Positions 1-9,357 are shown, counted from the first letter of the stretch. The stretch is DNA of 64,000 nucleotides from Dyadobacter soli (GCF_900101885.1 NZ_FNAN01000009.1:186001-250000); one strand, 5' to 3'. Translations and numbers: made by a program. Notes: a model not told the origin generated them from the letters alone.

Positions 1-2
1 TG

Positions 3-1052
3 AAAGTAGTGGATGAAATCGCGAAGCTCTACCAGCAGGCCGGTTTGAAAATGGATACATTCCACACCGGCGGCGACGAGGTTGCGGACGGTGTCTGGAC
101 GAAATCGCCGATGGCGGCCAAGCTTTTGGCAGAACATCCGGAGGTGAAAGGGCCACGTTACTTGCAGACCTATTTTTTCAGAAAACTCCTTCCTATGCTC
201 GAAAAGCGCGGCCTGAAAGTGCACGGCTGGGAAGAGGTAGCATTGAACAAGACGGAAACCGGCGCTTACCTGGCCAATCCCGAGTTTGTAGGGCGGCAAG
301 TATATCCGTATGTCTGGAACAATGTGTACGATGTCGATTTGGGTAATCGTATGGCCAATGCGGGTTATCCCGTGGTGCTTTGCAATGTGACCAACTTCTA
401 TTTCGACATGTCATATAACAACGATCCGAAAGAACCGGGCTTGTACTGGGGCGGGTTTGTGGATACGCGCGACAACTGGGCATTTGCGCCATTCAATATG
501 TTCCGTACCACCGAGGAAACTTCGATGGGCAAGCCGATGAAGCAGGAGTTTGTTGGAAAGCAATTAATGAAACCGGAGGCGAGAAAGAACGTTTACGGCG
601 TGGAAGCACAACTTTGGAGCGAGACGATCAAGGGCCGCGATATGATGGAATATTCCATTTTGCCGAAGCTCCTCGGCTTCTCCGAAAGCGCCTGGGCGGC
701 CGAGCGGAAGTGGGAAAATGTGGCCGACGATGCCGCCAGAAAAGTCATGATGGCCGAAGGCTGGAATATTTTTGCAAATTCGATAGCCCAAAAGCACTTG
801 CCGAGACTAAAGTATATCAACGGGGGCTACAATTACCGCCTGCCTCAACCGGGCGCGATCATAGAAAACGGAATGCTGAAAGCGAATGTGGAACTGCCGG
901 GCCTGGCGATCCGCTACACGACCGACGGTTCCGAGCCTACCGAAACTTCGCAGCTTTATGAAAATCCGGTGAAAGTTTCGGGTACTGTTACGCTGAAAAG
1001 CTTCGATCTGGCCGGACGATCGAGCCGCAGCAGTGTAGTGACAGCCCGTTGA
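3..1052 (+). CDS. Beta-N-acetylhexosaminidase, GH20 (C-terminal part)
   Basis: The reading frame is open to the window edge, so the N-terminus lies outside; about 350 C-terminal residues are visible. The HTGGDE motif near visible residue 20 carries the Asp-Glu catalytic pair of GH20 enzymes, which remove terminal GlcNAc or GalNAc by substrate-assisted catalysis. Later aromatic segments (YWGGF, EAQLWSE) fit the rest of the TIM barrel. The last 70 residues (IRYTTDGSEP and following) look like the chitobiase/hexosaminidase C-terminal beta domain. It is followed after 40 bp by a ROK kinase, then an MFS transporter and a XylR-type regulator, which suggests an amino-sugar salvage operon. Family is certain; exact substrate is inferred. 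Confidence 0.93.
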   Translation, partial: KVVDEIAKLYQQAGLKMDTFHTGGDEVADGVWTKSPMAAKLLAEHPEVKGPRYLQTYFFRKLLPMLEKRGLKVHGWEEVALNKTETGAYLANPEFVGRQVYPYVWNNVYDVDLGNRMANAGYPVVLCNVTNFYFDMSYNNDPKEPGLYWGGFVDTRDNWAFAPFNMFRTTEETSMGKPMKQEFVGKQLMKPEARKNVYGVEAQLWSETIKGRDMMEYSILPKLLGFSESAWAAERKWENVADDAARKVMMAEGWNIFANSIAQKHLPRLKYINGGYNYRLPQPGAIIENGMLKANVELPGLAIRYTTDGSEPTETSQLYENPVKVSGTVTLKSFDLAGRSSRSSVVTAR

Positions 1053-1092
1053 CGCAACACATCGTTTAACGCAGCTCAACTCCTCACCTTCG

Positions 1093-1923
1093 ATGAACAT
1101 TGGTGTAGATATCGGCGGCACGAATATTCGTGCCGGTATCGAATCGGGTGGCCATATTACCCGGCAAAATCAGACATTACTGGCCAACAAGCATTCACTC
1201 TCGGCCACGCTCGACCAGTTGATGGACGTGATCCGTCCATTGACGGCCTATCCCGTGAAGGGTATCGGCATCGGCGTGCCTTCCGTGGTGGATGTAAACA
1301 AAGGCATTGTATATAATGTGATGAATATCCCCTCGTGGGAGGAAGTGGCATTGCGCGACATCGTGGAAAAGGAGTTCAACCTGCCCGTTTCGGTGAATAA
1401 CGACGTGAACTGCTTCATACTCGGCGAGCACCGTTTCGGATTGGCGCGGAAGTTCCAGTCGGTGATCGGGCTGGGGATCGGAACGGGGCTGGGCTCGGGC
1501 ATTATCATCGACAACCACTTATATGCGGGCAAAAATTGCGGGGCAGGGGAGATCGGGATGCTGCCTTACAAGGATTCGATATTGGAGAATTATGTTTGCA
1601 GCCGCTTTTTCGAAGATTCACTGGGTATCGATGCCTTTGCGGCGCACGAGGCTGCATTGAAAGGCAGTAAGAAAGCCATCGAAGTCTGGGAAGAATTCGG
1701 CGTGCATTTGGGTGCGGTGATCAAGGCCATTATGTACACCTACGACCCGGAGGCGATTGTCATGGGCGGCTCCATTGCCAAAGCGAACCGGTTCTTTCAG
1801 GAAAGTATGCTGGAAAGTATCCAGGATTTTGCCTATCCGGAATCATTGAAAAAGCTCACTTTACTGCTATCCGAAAACGAGAACATCGCGTTGCTGGGCG
1901 CAGCGGCATTGCTCGACGATTGA
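1093..1923 (+). CDS. ROK family sugar kinase
   Basis: A 276-residue protein starting with the ROK/ASKHA phosphate-binding motif DIGGTNIRAGI (residues 6-16). It has the catalytic-region segment NNDVNC near residue 103 and the second glycine-rich loop GIGTGLGSG near 128. ROK kinases phosphorylate glucose, GlcNAc, ManNAc or related sugars, or act as repressors; there is no N-terminal helix-turn-helix, so this is an enzyme. The usual zinc motif (His followed by CxCGxxGC) after GEIG is missing: the segment reads GEIGMLPYKDSILENYVC. It lies between hexosaminidase and transporter genes, which favours an amino-sugar kinase, but the substrate cannot be read from sequence. Confidence 0.9.
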   Translation: MNIGVDIGGTNIRAGIESGGHITRQNQTLLANKHSLSATLDQLMDVIRPLTAYPVKGIGIGVPSVVDVNKGIVYNVMNIPSWEEVALRDIVEKEFNLPVSVNNDVNCFILGEHRFGLARKFQSVIGLGIGTGLGSGIIIDNHLYAGKNCGAGEIGMLPYKDSILENYVCSRFFEDSLGIDAFAAHEAALKGSKKAIEVWEEFGVHLGAVIKAIMYTYDPEAIVMGGSIAKANRFFQESMLESIQDFAYPESLKKLTLLLSENENIALLGAAALLDD

Positions 1924-1947
1924 CGTAACAAAACCAAAACCCTTCCA

Positions 1948-3219
1948 ATGCAAAGGAACATTTTCATCGTAGTACTGATCTTCCTGATCTTTTTCGTCAT
2001 TTCCTTTCTGACCAATATCCTCGGGCCGATCATTCCCGACATTGTCAAAAGTTTCGACCTGAGCATTGGTCTGGCTGGCTTCCTGCCGTTCGCTTTCTTC
2101 GTCGCTTACGGGGTAATGTCGATTCCGGCGGGATTGATGGTGGAGAAGTTTGGTGAAAAAGTAATGCTGATCGGTGCGTTTCTGTTAGCATTCGGCGGTG
2201 CATTGCTGTTTGCATTGTTACCCGGCTTTTCTGTGGCATTGTTCTCTTTGTTCCTGATCGGCATTGGAATGGCCATTTTGCAGGTAGTGATTAACCCGTT
2301 GCTGCGTGTTTCGGGTGGGGAGGAAAAGTTCGCATTCTATTCGGTATTGGCACAGCTGTTTTTTGGCGCGGCGTCGTTTCTGAGCCCGTTGCTTTACAGC
2401 TATCTGGTGCTGAATGTGCATTCCCGGAATGGATATTCGGCGAATTCCGGTTTTTTAATTGATATACTCAATGGACTGGTGCCTGAAAACCTGAAATGGG
2501 TATCGCTCTACTGGGTTTTCGCGGTGATTGCGCTGGCGATGGTCGTGGTGATTGCATTGGTGCGCTTCCCCAAGGTGGAACTGCTGGAAGACGAGCGGAT
2601 CGATGTGGGCAAGTCATTCAGCGAACTGGCGAATAACAGGCTGGTATGGCTGTTCTTCCTGGGCATATTCGCGTACGTGGGCACGGAGCAGGGTATTGCG
2701 AATTGGATCTCCCAATTTTTACAAACTTATCACGAGGTCGATCCGGCGACGACCGGCGCTTCCGTGATTTCCTATTTCTGGGGTTTGCTGACAATCGGCT
2801 GTTTCCTTGGATTGATATTGCTGAAAATCTTCGATAGCCGGAAAGTACTGTTATTTTTCACTTGCGGCGGCATTGTCTCATTACTAATGGCGCTGTTCGG
2901 CCCGAAAGGAATGGCATTGATGGGCTTCCCGATGGCCGGATTTTTCGCCTCGGTAATGTATTCGGTGATATTTTCACTGGCATTGAACTCGGTACCGAAG
3001 CATCATGGCACATTTTCCGGCATTCTGTGTGCAGGTATCGCTGGTGGCGCGGTAGTTCCGCTGATCGTCGGTGGGCTGGGTGAGCTGGTAGGGCTGCGGT
3101 TCGCGATGCTGTTTTTGCTCATTCCTTTGGGTTACATTGCGAGCATTGGTATTTGGGCCAAACCGCTGGTCAATAATGAAACGGTTTCGAGTGTAAAAGA
3201 GCTGTTCAAACTGGGTTAA
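1948..3219 (+). CDS. MFS sugar transporter, FucP-like
   Basis: A 423-residue, very hydrophobic protein with about 12 predicted membrane helices and a long central loop near residue 215. The N-terminal half has the pattern of the fucose/glucose/galactose:H+ symporter branch of the major facilitator superfamily (SIPAGLMVEKFGEK between helices 2 and 3). It starts 24 bp after the ROK kinase and is followed by a regulator. By context it probably imports the monosaccharide released by the upstream hexosaminidase across the inner membrane, as NagP-type carriers do. Substrate is inferred, the family is solid. Confidence 0.87.
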   Translation: MQRNIFIVVLIFLIFFVISFLTNILGPIIPDIVKSFDLSIGLAGFLPFAFFVAYGVMSIPAGLMVEKFGEKVMLIGAFLLAFGGALLFALLPGFSVALFSLFLIGIGMAILQVVINPLLRVSGGEEKFAFYSVLAQLFFGAASFLSPLLYSYLVLNVHSRNGYSANSGFLIDILNGLVPENLKWVSLYWVFAVIALAMVVVIALVRFPKVELLEDERIDVGKSFSELANNRLVWLFFLGIFAYVGTEQGIANWISQFLQTYHEVDPATTGASVISYFWGLLTIGCFLGLILLKIFDSRKVLLFFTCGGIVSLLMALFGPKGMALMGFPMAGFFASVMYSVIFSLALNSVPKHHGTFSGILCAGIAGGAVVPLIVGGLGELVGLRFAMLFLLIPLGYIASIGIWAKPLVNNETVSSVKELFKLG

Positions 3220-3266
3220 AATTTAAGCGTCGCAAGATTCCGCTTGGCCGGCATTCCCTCATTTTT

Positions 3267-4427
3267 ATGTACAAAATAATTCTCCTCCTCGATTTTGCCG
3301 AAGAATACAGCAAGAGCCTGATGAAGGGGATCAATGCGTATTCCAAGGAGTTCGGCCCCTGGATTTTCTGCCGGATGCCGCTTTTCCATCGGGAAACGAT
3401 CGGGATCGACGGTATCCTCAAATGGGCGCTCGAATGGGGCGCCGACGGCATTGTGGGGCAGCTTTACAATAAGGAAATCGACAAAATCCTGCGGGCCGGA
3501 ATCCCGGTCATCGCGCAGGACTTCAAAGAACGCTTCACCGAAATTCCCAACATTACGGGCGCCTACCATGAAGCCGGGCAAATGGGTGCGGATTACTTCT
3601 TGAAAAAAGGCTTTACCAACTTCGCATTCTACGGTTTCAACGACATCGTGTGGTCACGTGAGCGTGCGGAAGGTTTCGAAGAGCATTTGCGTAAGAAGGG
3701 CCATAAAGTGCACTATTTCGAACATAAAAAGGCGCGCTCGACGGAGCTCTGGTACTACAAACCCAGCTCGCTGAGCCGCTGGCTGAAATCACTGCCCAAG
3801 CCGATTGGCCTCATGACGTGCGACGATAACCAGGGCCAGCATATCACGGAGGCATGCCGGCACGTAGGCATACGCATACCCGAGGAAGTGGCTGTGCTGG
3901 GTGTGGATAATGATGAAATGATTTGCGACCTTTCCGATCCGCCACTTTCAAGCATTGCTTTGGATGCGGAAAAAGGCGGCTACGATGCCGCAAAGCTGCT
4001 CGATCAGATGATCAAACACGGCACGGCGGGGTATTATGATGTGATCGTGCGGCCTACGCAGGTTATCACCCGGCATTCCACAGACATTTACGCAACCAAC
4101 GACGACCACATCGCCTCGTCGTTGAAATACATCCACCAGAATATCGACAAAAACCTGCACGTGGATGAAGTAGTGAAGCAGGTGCCTCTGTCGCGCCGGG
4201 CGTTGGAAAAGCGTTTCCTGGAAATCACCGGCTACCCCATTTACAAGTACATTTTTAATCTGCGCATCGAGAAATTCACGCAAAAACTGCTCGATACCGA
4301 TATGTCCGTATTCGAAATCGCGCTGGACATGGGGCTGGGGGATAGCAAAAATATAGCCCGCCAATTCAGGCAGGCTAAGGGGTGTAGTCCGAGTGCTTAT
4401 CGGAGTAAATATCTGGCTGGGAAATGA
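3267..4427 (+). CDS. XylR-like regulator: sugar-binding plus AraC domains
   Basis: A 386-residue protein with two parts. Residues 1-270 resemble a LacI/periplasmic-binding-like sugar sensor (GVDNDEMICDLSDPPLSSI is the typical hinge-proximal strand). Residues 285-386 are an AraC-type double helix-turn-helix ending in FRQAKGCSPSAYR. This is the arrangement of E. coli XylR. It is the last gene of the hexosaminidase-kinase-transporter group, 47 bp after the transporter, and probably controls that group according to sugar availability. The stop codon lies inside the first unit of the downstream 15-bp repeat array. Confidence 0.9.
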   Translation: MYKIILLLDFAEEYSKSLMKGINAYSKEFGPWIFCRMPLFHRETIGIDGILKWALEWGADGIVGQLYNKEIDKILRAGIPVIAQDFKERFTEIPNITGAYHEAGQMGADYFLKKGFTNFAFYGFNDIVWSRERAEGFEEHLRKKGHKVHYFEHKKARSTELWYYKPSSLSRWLKSLPKPIGLMTCDDNQGQHITEACRHVGIRIPEEVAVLGVDNDEMICDLSDPPLSSIALDAEKGGYDAAKLLDQMIKHGTAGYYDVIVRPTQVITRHSTDIYATNDDHIASSLKYIHQNIDKNLHVDEVVKQVPLSRRALEKRFLEITGYPIYKYIFNLRIEKFTQKLLDTDMSVFEIALDMGLGDSKNIARQFRQAKGCSPSAYRSKYLAGK

Positions 4428-4627
4428 GTTTAGAGTTATGAGTTTAGAGTTTATGAGTTAAAAGTTTATGAGTTCAGAGTTTATGGGTTTAGAGTTCATG
4501 AGTCGAGAGTTTATGAGTTTAGAGTTTATAAGTTCAGAGTTTATCAGTAAAACCGTAAACTCTGAACCTTAAACTTATAGACTTTAAACTCTCGACTCAT
4601 AAACTCTAAACTCTCGACTCATAAACT
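4424..4627. repeat. 15-bp tandem repeat with inverted copies
   Basis: The gap between the XylR-type gene and the convergent peptidase gene is filled by about eight degenerate copies of ATGAGTTTAGAGTTT (4424-4542), then about five partly overlapping inverted copies (AAACTCTAAACTCAT type) from about 4557 to 4627. The two halves can pair into a long imperfect hairpin. The first unit overlaps the upstream stop codon. The gap has no other content. It may act as a bidirectional transcription terminator, but it lacks a clean GC stem. A short run of the same motif occurs at 35646-35680. Confidence 0.9.
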
Positions 4628-4630
4628 CCA

Positions 4631-6670
4631 CTACCAGATCACAATCCTTGATGAATCCGGCAGTATCATTTTACTTCCTGCGCCGCAGGTCCATGCTGCC
4701 TGGAATTCTTTTAAATGCGGCAGCGGGCCGTTGATGCGGTCGCGGGCGGGTGAATGCGGGTCGGTTTGTACCTGGTTGCGCAATGCTTCGTTGGTCGTGT
4801 TCATGTGCCATACCTGCGCCCAGCCGAGGAAAAAGCGCTGTTTCCAGGTGAAGCCATCGATCGGTGCGGGTTCTTTGCCGTTGAACGATTTTTCCAAAGC
4901 GTAGTAGGCCAATGTCAGACCGCCAAGGTCGGCTACGTTTTCGCCGATGGTCAATGCGCCGTTGATCTTGAAGCCCGGCAATGCTTCAATGCCGCTGAAA
5001 TAATCGATATAACGCTTGGTCAGTTTGTCGAAATTGGCGCGGTCGGAGGCTGTCCACCAGTTTTTGAGGTTCCCCTCGTCGTCGAACTGCGAACCCTGAT
5101 CGTCGAAACCGTGGGTGAATTCGTGGCCGATCACAGCGATAATGCCGCCGTAGTTGATCGCATCATCCGCATTGCGGTTGTAGAACGGCGGTTGCAGGAT
5201 ACCGGCCGGGAATACCACTTCGTTGTTCAACGGGTTGTAATAGGCATTCACCGTCTGCGGCGTCATGAGCCATTCTTTCTTATCCACTTCCTTGCCGATC
5301 TTTTCCACTTGCTCTTTGTGCTGGAACAACGACGCCGCGATCACGTTTTCAAACAGCTTTTCGGGTGCGATTTCGATGGAGGAATAATCCTTCCATTTAT
5401 CAGGATAGCCGATTTTGTAGGTAAATGCTTTCAGTTTCTTATGCGCTTTGGCCTTGGTGGAATCGCTCATCCAGGTCAGCTTGTCGATACGCTCGCCGTA
5501 CACGGTACGCACGTTTTCGATCATTTCGGATACCTTTTTCTTGTCCTCTTCCGGGAAGTATTTTTTCACAAACAGCTTACCCAGCGGCATCCCCAGCAAA
5601 CCATCGGTTGAGCGGATCGCCCGTTCCGTGCGGCCTTTCTGCTGCTTGGTACCACGCATTACAGTAGCGAAGAAGCGGAAATCTTCCTGGTCAAACTTTT
5701 TGGGCAGGAAGCCTGCGAAATTGGAAAGCAGCTGCCATTTGGTATACAGTTTCAATGTCGCGATGGGCGTTGCTTTCAGGAGTTTGTTCAGATTTTGGAG
5801 ATAGGGCTTGTTCTGAACGATTACGGTATCCGTCTTGATATCCTGTTTATCCGCAAATGCCTTCTGGTCGAAATCGGGGATCAACTTTTCGAGATCGGCG
5901 AATGCCATTTTGTTGTAGGTCTTCACCGGATCGCGGAGCTCCACATTGGTCAGTTGCAGTTTCGCGACTTTCGTTTCGAAGTCGAGAATGGTCTGGCCCG
6001 GGTTAGCATCGGGGAAACCCGCCATCGAGAACATCTTGTCGACGTGCTTCACAAATTCCCCGCGTACTTTCACTGTGCTGGAATCGGTGCGGTCGTAGTA
6101 GCTACGCTCGCCGAGGCTCAGGCCGTCCTGGCCCTGGTAGAGGATATTGACCTTGCTATTTCTCAAATCACCTTCCACACCGAAGCCGGTGACGGTTTCG
6201 ACGCCTACTTTTTGCAACTCACCCGTTACGGCGGCGAGGTCTTTGAGGGAAGTGACTGCATTGATTTTGTCGAGGTAAGGCTTCAAAGGTTCCAACGCAC
6301 GTTTCTCTACTGTTGCAGTATCGAGGAACGATTGGTAGTAATCGGCTATCTGCTGCTCTTCGCTACCTTTCTTACGGTCCTGCACCTTGGTGATCTCTTC
6401 GATAATGCCTTTCAGGCGCACCTCCTTATTTTCCTTGTCCAATATCCCGAATGCGCCCCAGCGGCTTTCCGTACCGGGTATAGGGTTGTTCTTTTTCCAA
6501 CCTCCGTTCGCATAGGCATCGAAGTCGTCACAGGCTTTCGCCGTCGAGTCGAGCGAGGTCAGCTCGAAGCCGGGTACTTTCGTCGTGTCGGTTTCTTCCT
6601 TTTCTTTTTTACATCCTGCCAGGCTCACCACAAGGGCCAGCGCGGCAGCGCGGAATGCGACTGATTTCAT
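4631..6670 (-). CDS. M13 family zinc metallopeptidase lipoprotein
   Basis: A 679-residue protein of neprilysin/PepO type. The N-terminus has a lipoprotein signal ending SLAGC, so it is exported and lipid-anchored. Residues 516-520 are HEFTH (two zinc ligands and the catalytic Glu), and ENVADLGG with the third zinc ligand follows at about residue 577. NAYYNP upstream of the zinc site and the C-terminal HSPARDRINGPL also match the family, as does the length. M13 enzymes cleave small peptides outside the cytoplasm. It is 37 bp downstream of a peptide transporter gene on the same strand, which suggests coupled peptide degradation and uptake. Confidence 0.95.
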   Translation of the reverse strand: MKSVAFRAAALALVVSLAGCKKEKEETDTTKVPGFELTSLDSTAKACDDFDAYANGGWKKNNPIPGTESRWGAFGILDKENKEVRLKGIIEEITKVQDRKKGSEEQQIADYYQSFLDTATVEKRALEPLKPYLDKINAVTSLKDLAAVTGELQKVGVETVTGFGVEGDLRNSKVNILYQGQDGLSLGERSYYDRTDSSTVKVRGEFVKHVDKMFSMAGFPDANPGQTILDFETKVAKLQLTNVELRDPVKTYNKMAFADLEKLIPDFDQKAFADKQDIKTDTVIVQNKPYLQNLNKLLKATPIATLKLYTKWQLLSNFAGFLPKKFDQEDFRFFATVMRGTKQQKGRTERAIRSTDGLLGMPLGKLFVKKYFPEEDKKKVSEMIENVRTVYGERIDKLTWMSDSTKAKAHKKLKAFTYKIGYPDKWKDYSSIEIAPEKLFENVIAASLFQHKEQVEKIGKEVDKKEWLMTPQTVNAYYNPLNNEVVFPAGILQPPFYNRNADDAINYGGIIAVIGHEFTHGFDDQGSQFDDEGNLKNWWTASDRANFDKLTKRYIDYFSGIEALPGFKINGALTIGENVADLGGLTLAYYALEKSFNGKEPAPIDGFTWKQRFFLGWAQVWHMNTTNEALRNQVQTDPHSPARDRINGPLPHLKEFQAAWTCGAGSKMILPDSSRIVIW

Positions 6671-6707
6671 TTTTTGATGTATTTGTTTTTGAAGTATATA
6701 AAAAGAC

Positions 6708-8201
6708 TTAGTGAATGCCGCCCATCCAGCCCTTGATCGGCTTCCAAAACACGAGCAGAATCAGACCAAAAATGGTGGTGATAATGGCCACCTGATTGAA
6801 CAGTGCCGGCATTTGCATGATATTCGATTCGTCGAAACCACCCGCGAAAAGTCCGGCGATGAGGTTACCCAGCGACGCACCTACAAACCAGATACCCATC
6901 AACTGGCTCACATAGCGCTTGGGCGCCAGTTTGGTGTAAGAACTCAAACCCACAGGGCTAACGCAAAGCTCGCCGATCGTATGCAGGAAGTAAGTAAATG
7001 TGAGAAAAAATGGTGAAGCCAGCTCGCCTTTCACCGCAATGTTCGAAGCTGCAACCATTACGAAAAAGCTTAGACCAAGCAGTATCAAGCCCATCGCAAA
7101 CTTTACGGGAATGGAAGGGTTGCGGTTTTTGGAAGAAAGCGATATCCAGAGGCTCGCGAGCACGGGAGCGAAGATCAGTACAAATGTAGGCTGGAAGTTC
7201 TGGAACCAGCTGGATGGTACTTCCCAGCCGCCGATCATGCGTTGGGTATGGCGCTCGGCGAAGATCTGCAATGAAGTTCCCGCCTGCTCATATCCCGCCC
7301 AGAACAATGCAATGGCCAGAAACAGGATGATCAGCACGCCGACACGGTATTTCTCCACGCGTGTGAGCCCGCCTGCTACGAGGATAAATAGGAAGTACGC
7401 CGCAGAAATAGATACGATAATGATGCCGGCACCTTGCGCGAGGCCTTGCGCGGTAGTCATATTAATAATGCCTGTCGATTGCAGCACGACCAGGAACACA
7501 ACGAGCAATGCAATCAACCCGTAACCCAGCATTTTGCTGTTGCCTGATGCCGGTGCGGCAACTTCCTCGCCGGCTTCCCTTGCAGACGGCACTTCGCCCA
7601 ACCCTTTCAGGTGTATTGCGCTTCCATAGCGGAATACGATAAGGCCCAGTAACATTCCAATAGCGGCCGCTCCGAAGCCCATATGCCAGTTTACCTTTTC
7701 ACCCAGATATCCCACAATGGCAATGCCCAGGAATGAACCCAGGTTGATACCCATATAGAAAATAGAGAATGCTGCATCACGCCGCGCGCCGCCTTCCGGG
7801 TACAGTTCTCCCACAATGGAGCTGATATTTGGTTTCAAAAGCCCGGTACCAATGGCAACCGTACTCAATCCCAGGAAAAATATCGCCGAACCGGCCGGAA
7901 TTGCCAGGATAATGTGCCCCAGCATGATGACGATCCCCCCGTACCAGATGGCTTTTTTCTGGCCCAGAATATTATCTGCCAACCAGCCGCCGGGCAATGT
8001 GAGCAAGTAAACGGATGCGGTATAGAGCCCGTAAATGGCAGTGCCTTCGCCTGCACTCATTCCCATTCCGCCTTTGATATTATCGAGGAGAAAAAGCAGA
8101 AGAATGGCCCGCATGCCATAGTAGCTGAAACGTTCCCACATTTCGGCAAAGAACAAGACATACAGTCCTTTGGGGTGTTTTTGGGAAATCTGTGAAGACA
8201 T
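6708..8201 (-). CDS. POT/PTR2 proton-coupled oligopeptide transporter
   Basis: A 497-residue membrane protein. Residues 15-35 hold the family motif ExxERFSYYG (EMWERFSYYG), and FYMGINLGSFLG, about 150 residues in, is the second PTR2 signature. Twelve to fourteen hydrophobic segments are visible. These carriers import di- and tripeptides with protons. The M13 peptidase gene follows after 37 bp, probably in the same transcript. The gene is preceded at 8303-8334 by a hairpin that separates it from the coiled-coil protein gene. Confidence 0.95.
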   Translation of the reverse strand: MSSQISQKHPKGLYVLFFAEMWERFSYYGMRAILLLFLLDNIKGGMGMSAGEGTAIYGLYTASVYLLTLPGGWLADNILGQKKAIWYGGIVIMLGHIILAIPAGSAIFFLGLSTVAIGTGLLKPNISSIVGELYPEGGARRDAAFSIFYMGINLGSFLGIAIVGYLGEKVNWHMGFGAAAIGMLLGLIVFRYGSAIHLKGLGEVPSAREAGEEVAAPASGNSKMLGYGLIALLVVFLVVLQSTGIINMTTAQGLAQGAGIIIVSISAAYFLFILVAGGLTRVEKYRVGVLIILFLAIALFWAGYEQAGTSLQIFAERHTQRMIGGWEVPSSWFQNFQPTFVLIFAPVLASLWISLSSKNRNPSIPVKFAMGLILLGLSFFVMVAASNIAVKGELASPFFLTFTYFLHTIGELCVSPVGLSSYTKLAPKRYVSQLMGIWFVGASLGNLIAGLFAGGFDESNIMQMPALFNQVAIITTIFGLILLVFWKPIKGWMGGIH

Positions 8202-8302
8202 AGAAAGAGAAGTGTTTTATTTGGTTTTTGGGGTTGTAAACAGATGTTTTTATCGTGCAAGATAGGAATTATGGGTAAATATCAATCACTCACCAAAATA
8301 AA

Positions 8303-8334
8303 AGCGGTAGCAGTGTGTAACCACTGCTACCGCT
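8303..8334 (-). terminator. Hairpin terminator after the coiled-coil protein gene
   Basis: A 13-bp perfect stem (AGCGGTAGCAGTG with its complement) and a 6-nt loop, followed on the minus strand by TTTATTTT. It lies 25 bp past the stop of the 8360-9268 gene and before the transporter gene. Confidence 0.85.
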
Positions 8335-8359
8335 CAGAATAAACGGTTTAGCTACCGGA

Positions 8360-9268
8360 TTATTTAACGGAGAATGACCCTTCGCCGATCGAAAATCCTT
8401 CGGCATAAAGCTCGATCGTGTACTTGCCCGACGTGAATGGCGCGTCGCGGTCGTACATGATACTTACGTCCTGGTTGTTGTTGGAATAGGTAATGTCTTT
8501 GCTGATCGTGTAACCCTGTTCCTGTCCATTATACTGGAAAACGCCGGAACCGGTTTTGGTATCCGAAATGGTGGCGCCGCTCGGATCGATGATGCGTAAA
8601 TAGACGGTTTTGTCATCGGCGGCGGTCAGCGGGTTCTTTTCCAGGATGAAATCCACCCGCACTTTATCCACTCTTTTAGACTTTACATTCTCACCTTCGC
8701 GGACTTTACCTTTGGACGATACTGCGTACACCTTCACGTTACGTGCGCGCAAAGCTGCTGCCATCGTTACCTTCGATTCGAGCTCGGTGTTTTGGGCCTG
8801 AACGCCGGTGAGCGAGTCGCGTACTGCCTGGCGGCTGGTCTGCAACTCGGTTTTCTCCTGGGTAAGGCCTTCGTTCTGGCTGATCAGCTGCTGGTTTTCT
8901 TCGCGAAGCTGAGCAATCTCGGTGTCCTTTTTGGTGAGAAATTCCTCATACTCTTTGATTTTCCGGCCCATGTTCGCATTGCCTTTGCGTAATGCGGCAC
9001 GGTCGTTTTCGAGGGAAGCTTTCACTTTTTGCAGTTCAGCCACATCGCCGCCAAGGTTTTGCACTTCCAGAATGCGGGCGTCGAGCTGTTTGGAGATAGA
9101 GTCCAGCTTGATTTCAGAAGATGCGAGTTCCTGAACCCGGGCTGTGAGGTCAGTTTCCTGCTTTTGTGTGATGTTGTGTTCTTTGTAATAAAGGTATCCG
9201 AACACGGCTGCCAGAATAGTCATCAGGATCAATCCTACGACCAGACCGGTATTGCTTTTTCTTTCCAT
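8360..9268 (-). CDS. Coiled-coil inner-membrane protein, unknown function (copy 1)
   Basis: A 302-residue protein I do not recognise from a characterised family. Residues 8-26 form one membrane helix (GLVVGLILMTILAAVFGYL). Residues 30-165 are heptad-rich coiled coil with no prolines. Residues 170-302 form a beta-rich domain (KVYAVSSKGKVREGE, YLRIIDPSGATISD, YTIELYAEGFSIGEGSFSVK). This arrangement suggests a protein anchored in the inner membrane with its rod and globular domain in the periplasm. It is clearly paralogous to the protein at 40721-41674, with shared LDSIS, LGGDV, KIKEYEKFL/KIKEYEEFL and ELYAEG segments. It is flanked by its own terminator and is probably monocistronic. Confidence 0.85.
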   Translation of the reverse strand: MERKSNTGLVVGLILMTILAAVFGYLYYKEHNITQKQETDLTARVQELASSEIKLDSISKQLDARILEVQNLGGDVAELQKVKASLENDRAALRKGNANMGRKIKEYEEFLTKKDTEIAQLREENQQLISQNEGLTQEKTELQTSRQAVRDSLTGVQAQNTELESKVTMAAALRARNVKVYAVSSKGKVREGENVKSKRVDKVRVDFILEKNPLTAADDKTVYLRIIDPSGATISDTKTGSGVFQYNGQEQGYTISKDITYSNNNQDVSIMYDRDAPFTSGKYTIELYAEGFSIGEGSFSVK

Positions 9269-9357
9269 AATCTACGTTTAGGTTTTGGTGATATAGTTTA
9301 TGGAATATGTACAAAAAAGCATGCCACTACTATACGTTGTATGAAATGCCAACAAGC

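Noticed and set aside
4424..4627. CRISPR array
   Set aside because: Units are 15 bp, contiguous and without spacers, and some are inverted; no cas genes nearby.
4754..6664. Two long open frames (285 and 289 codons) on the plus strand
   Set aside because: They lie fully opposite the M13 peptidase gene, have no family motifs, and result from its codon bias.
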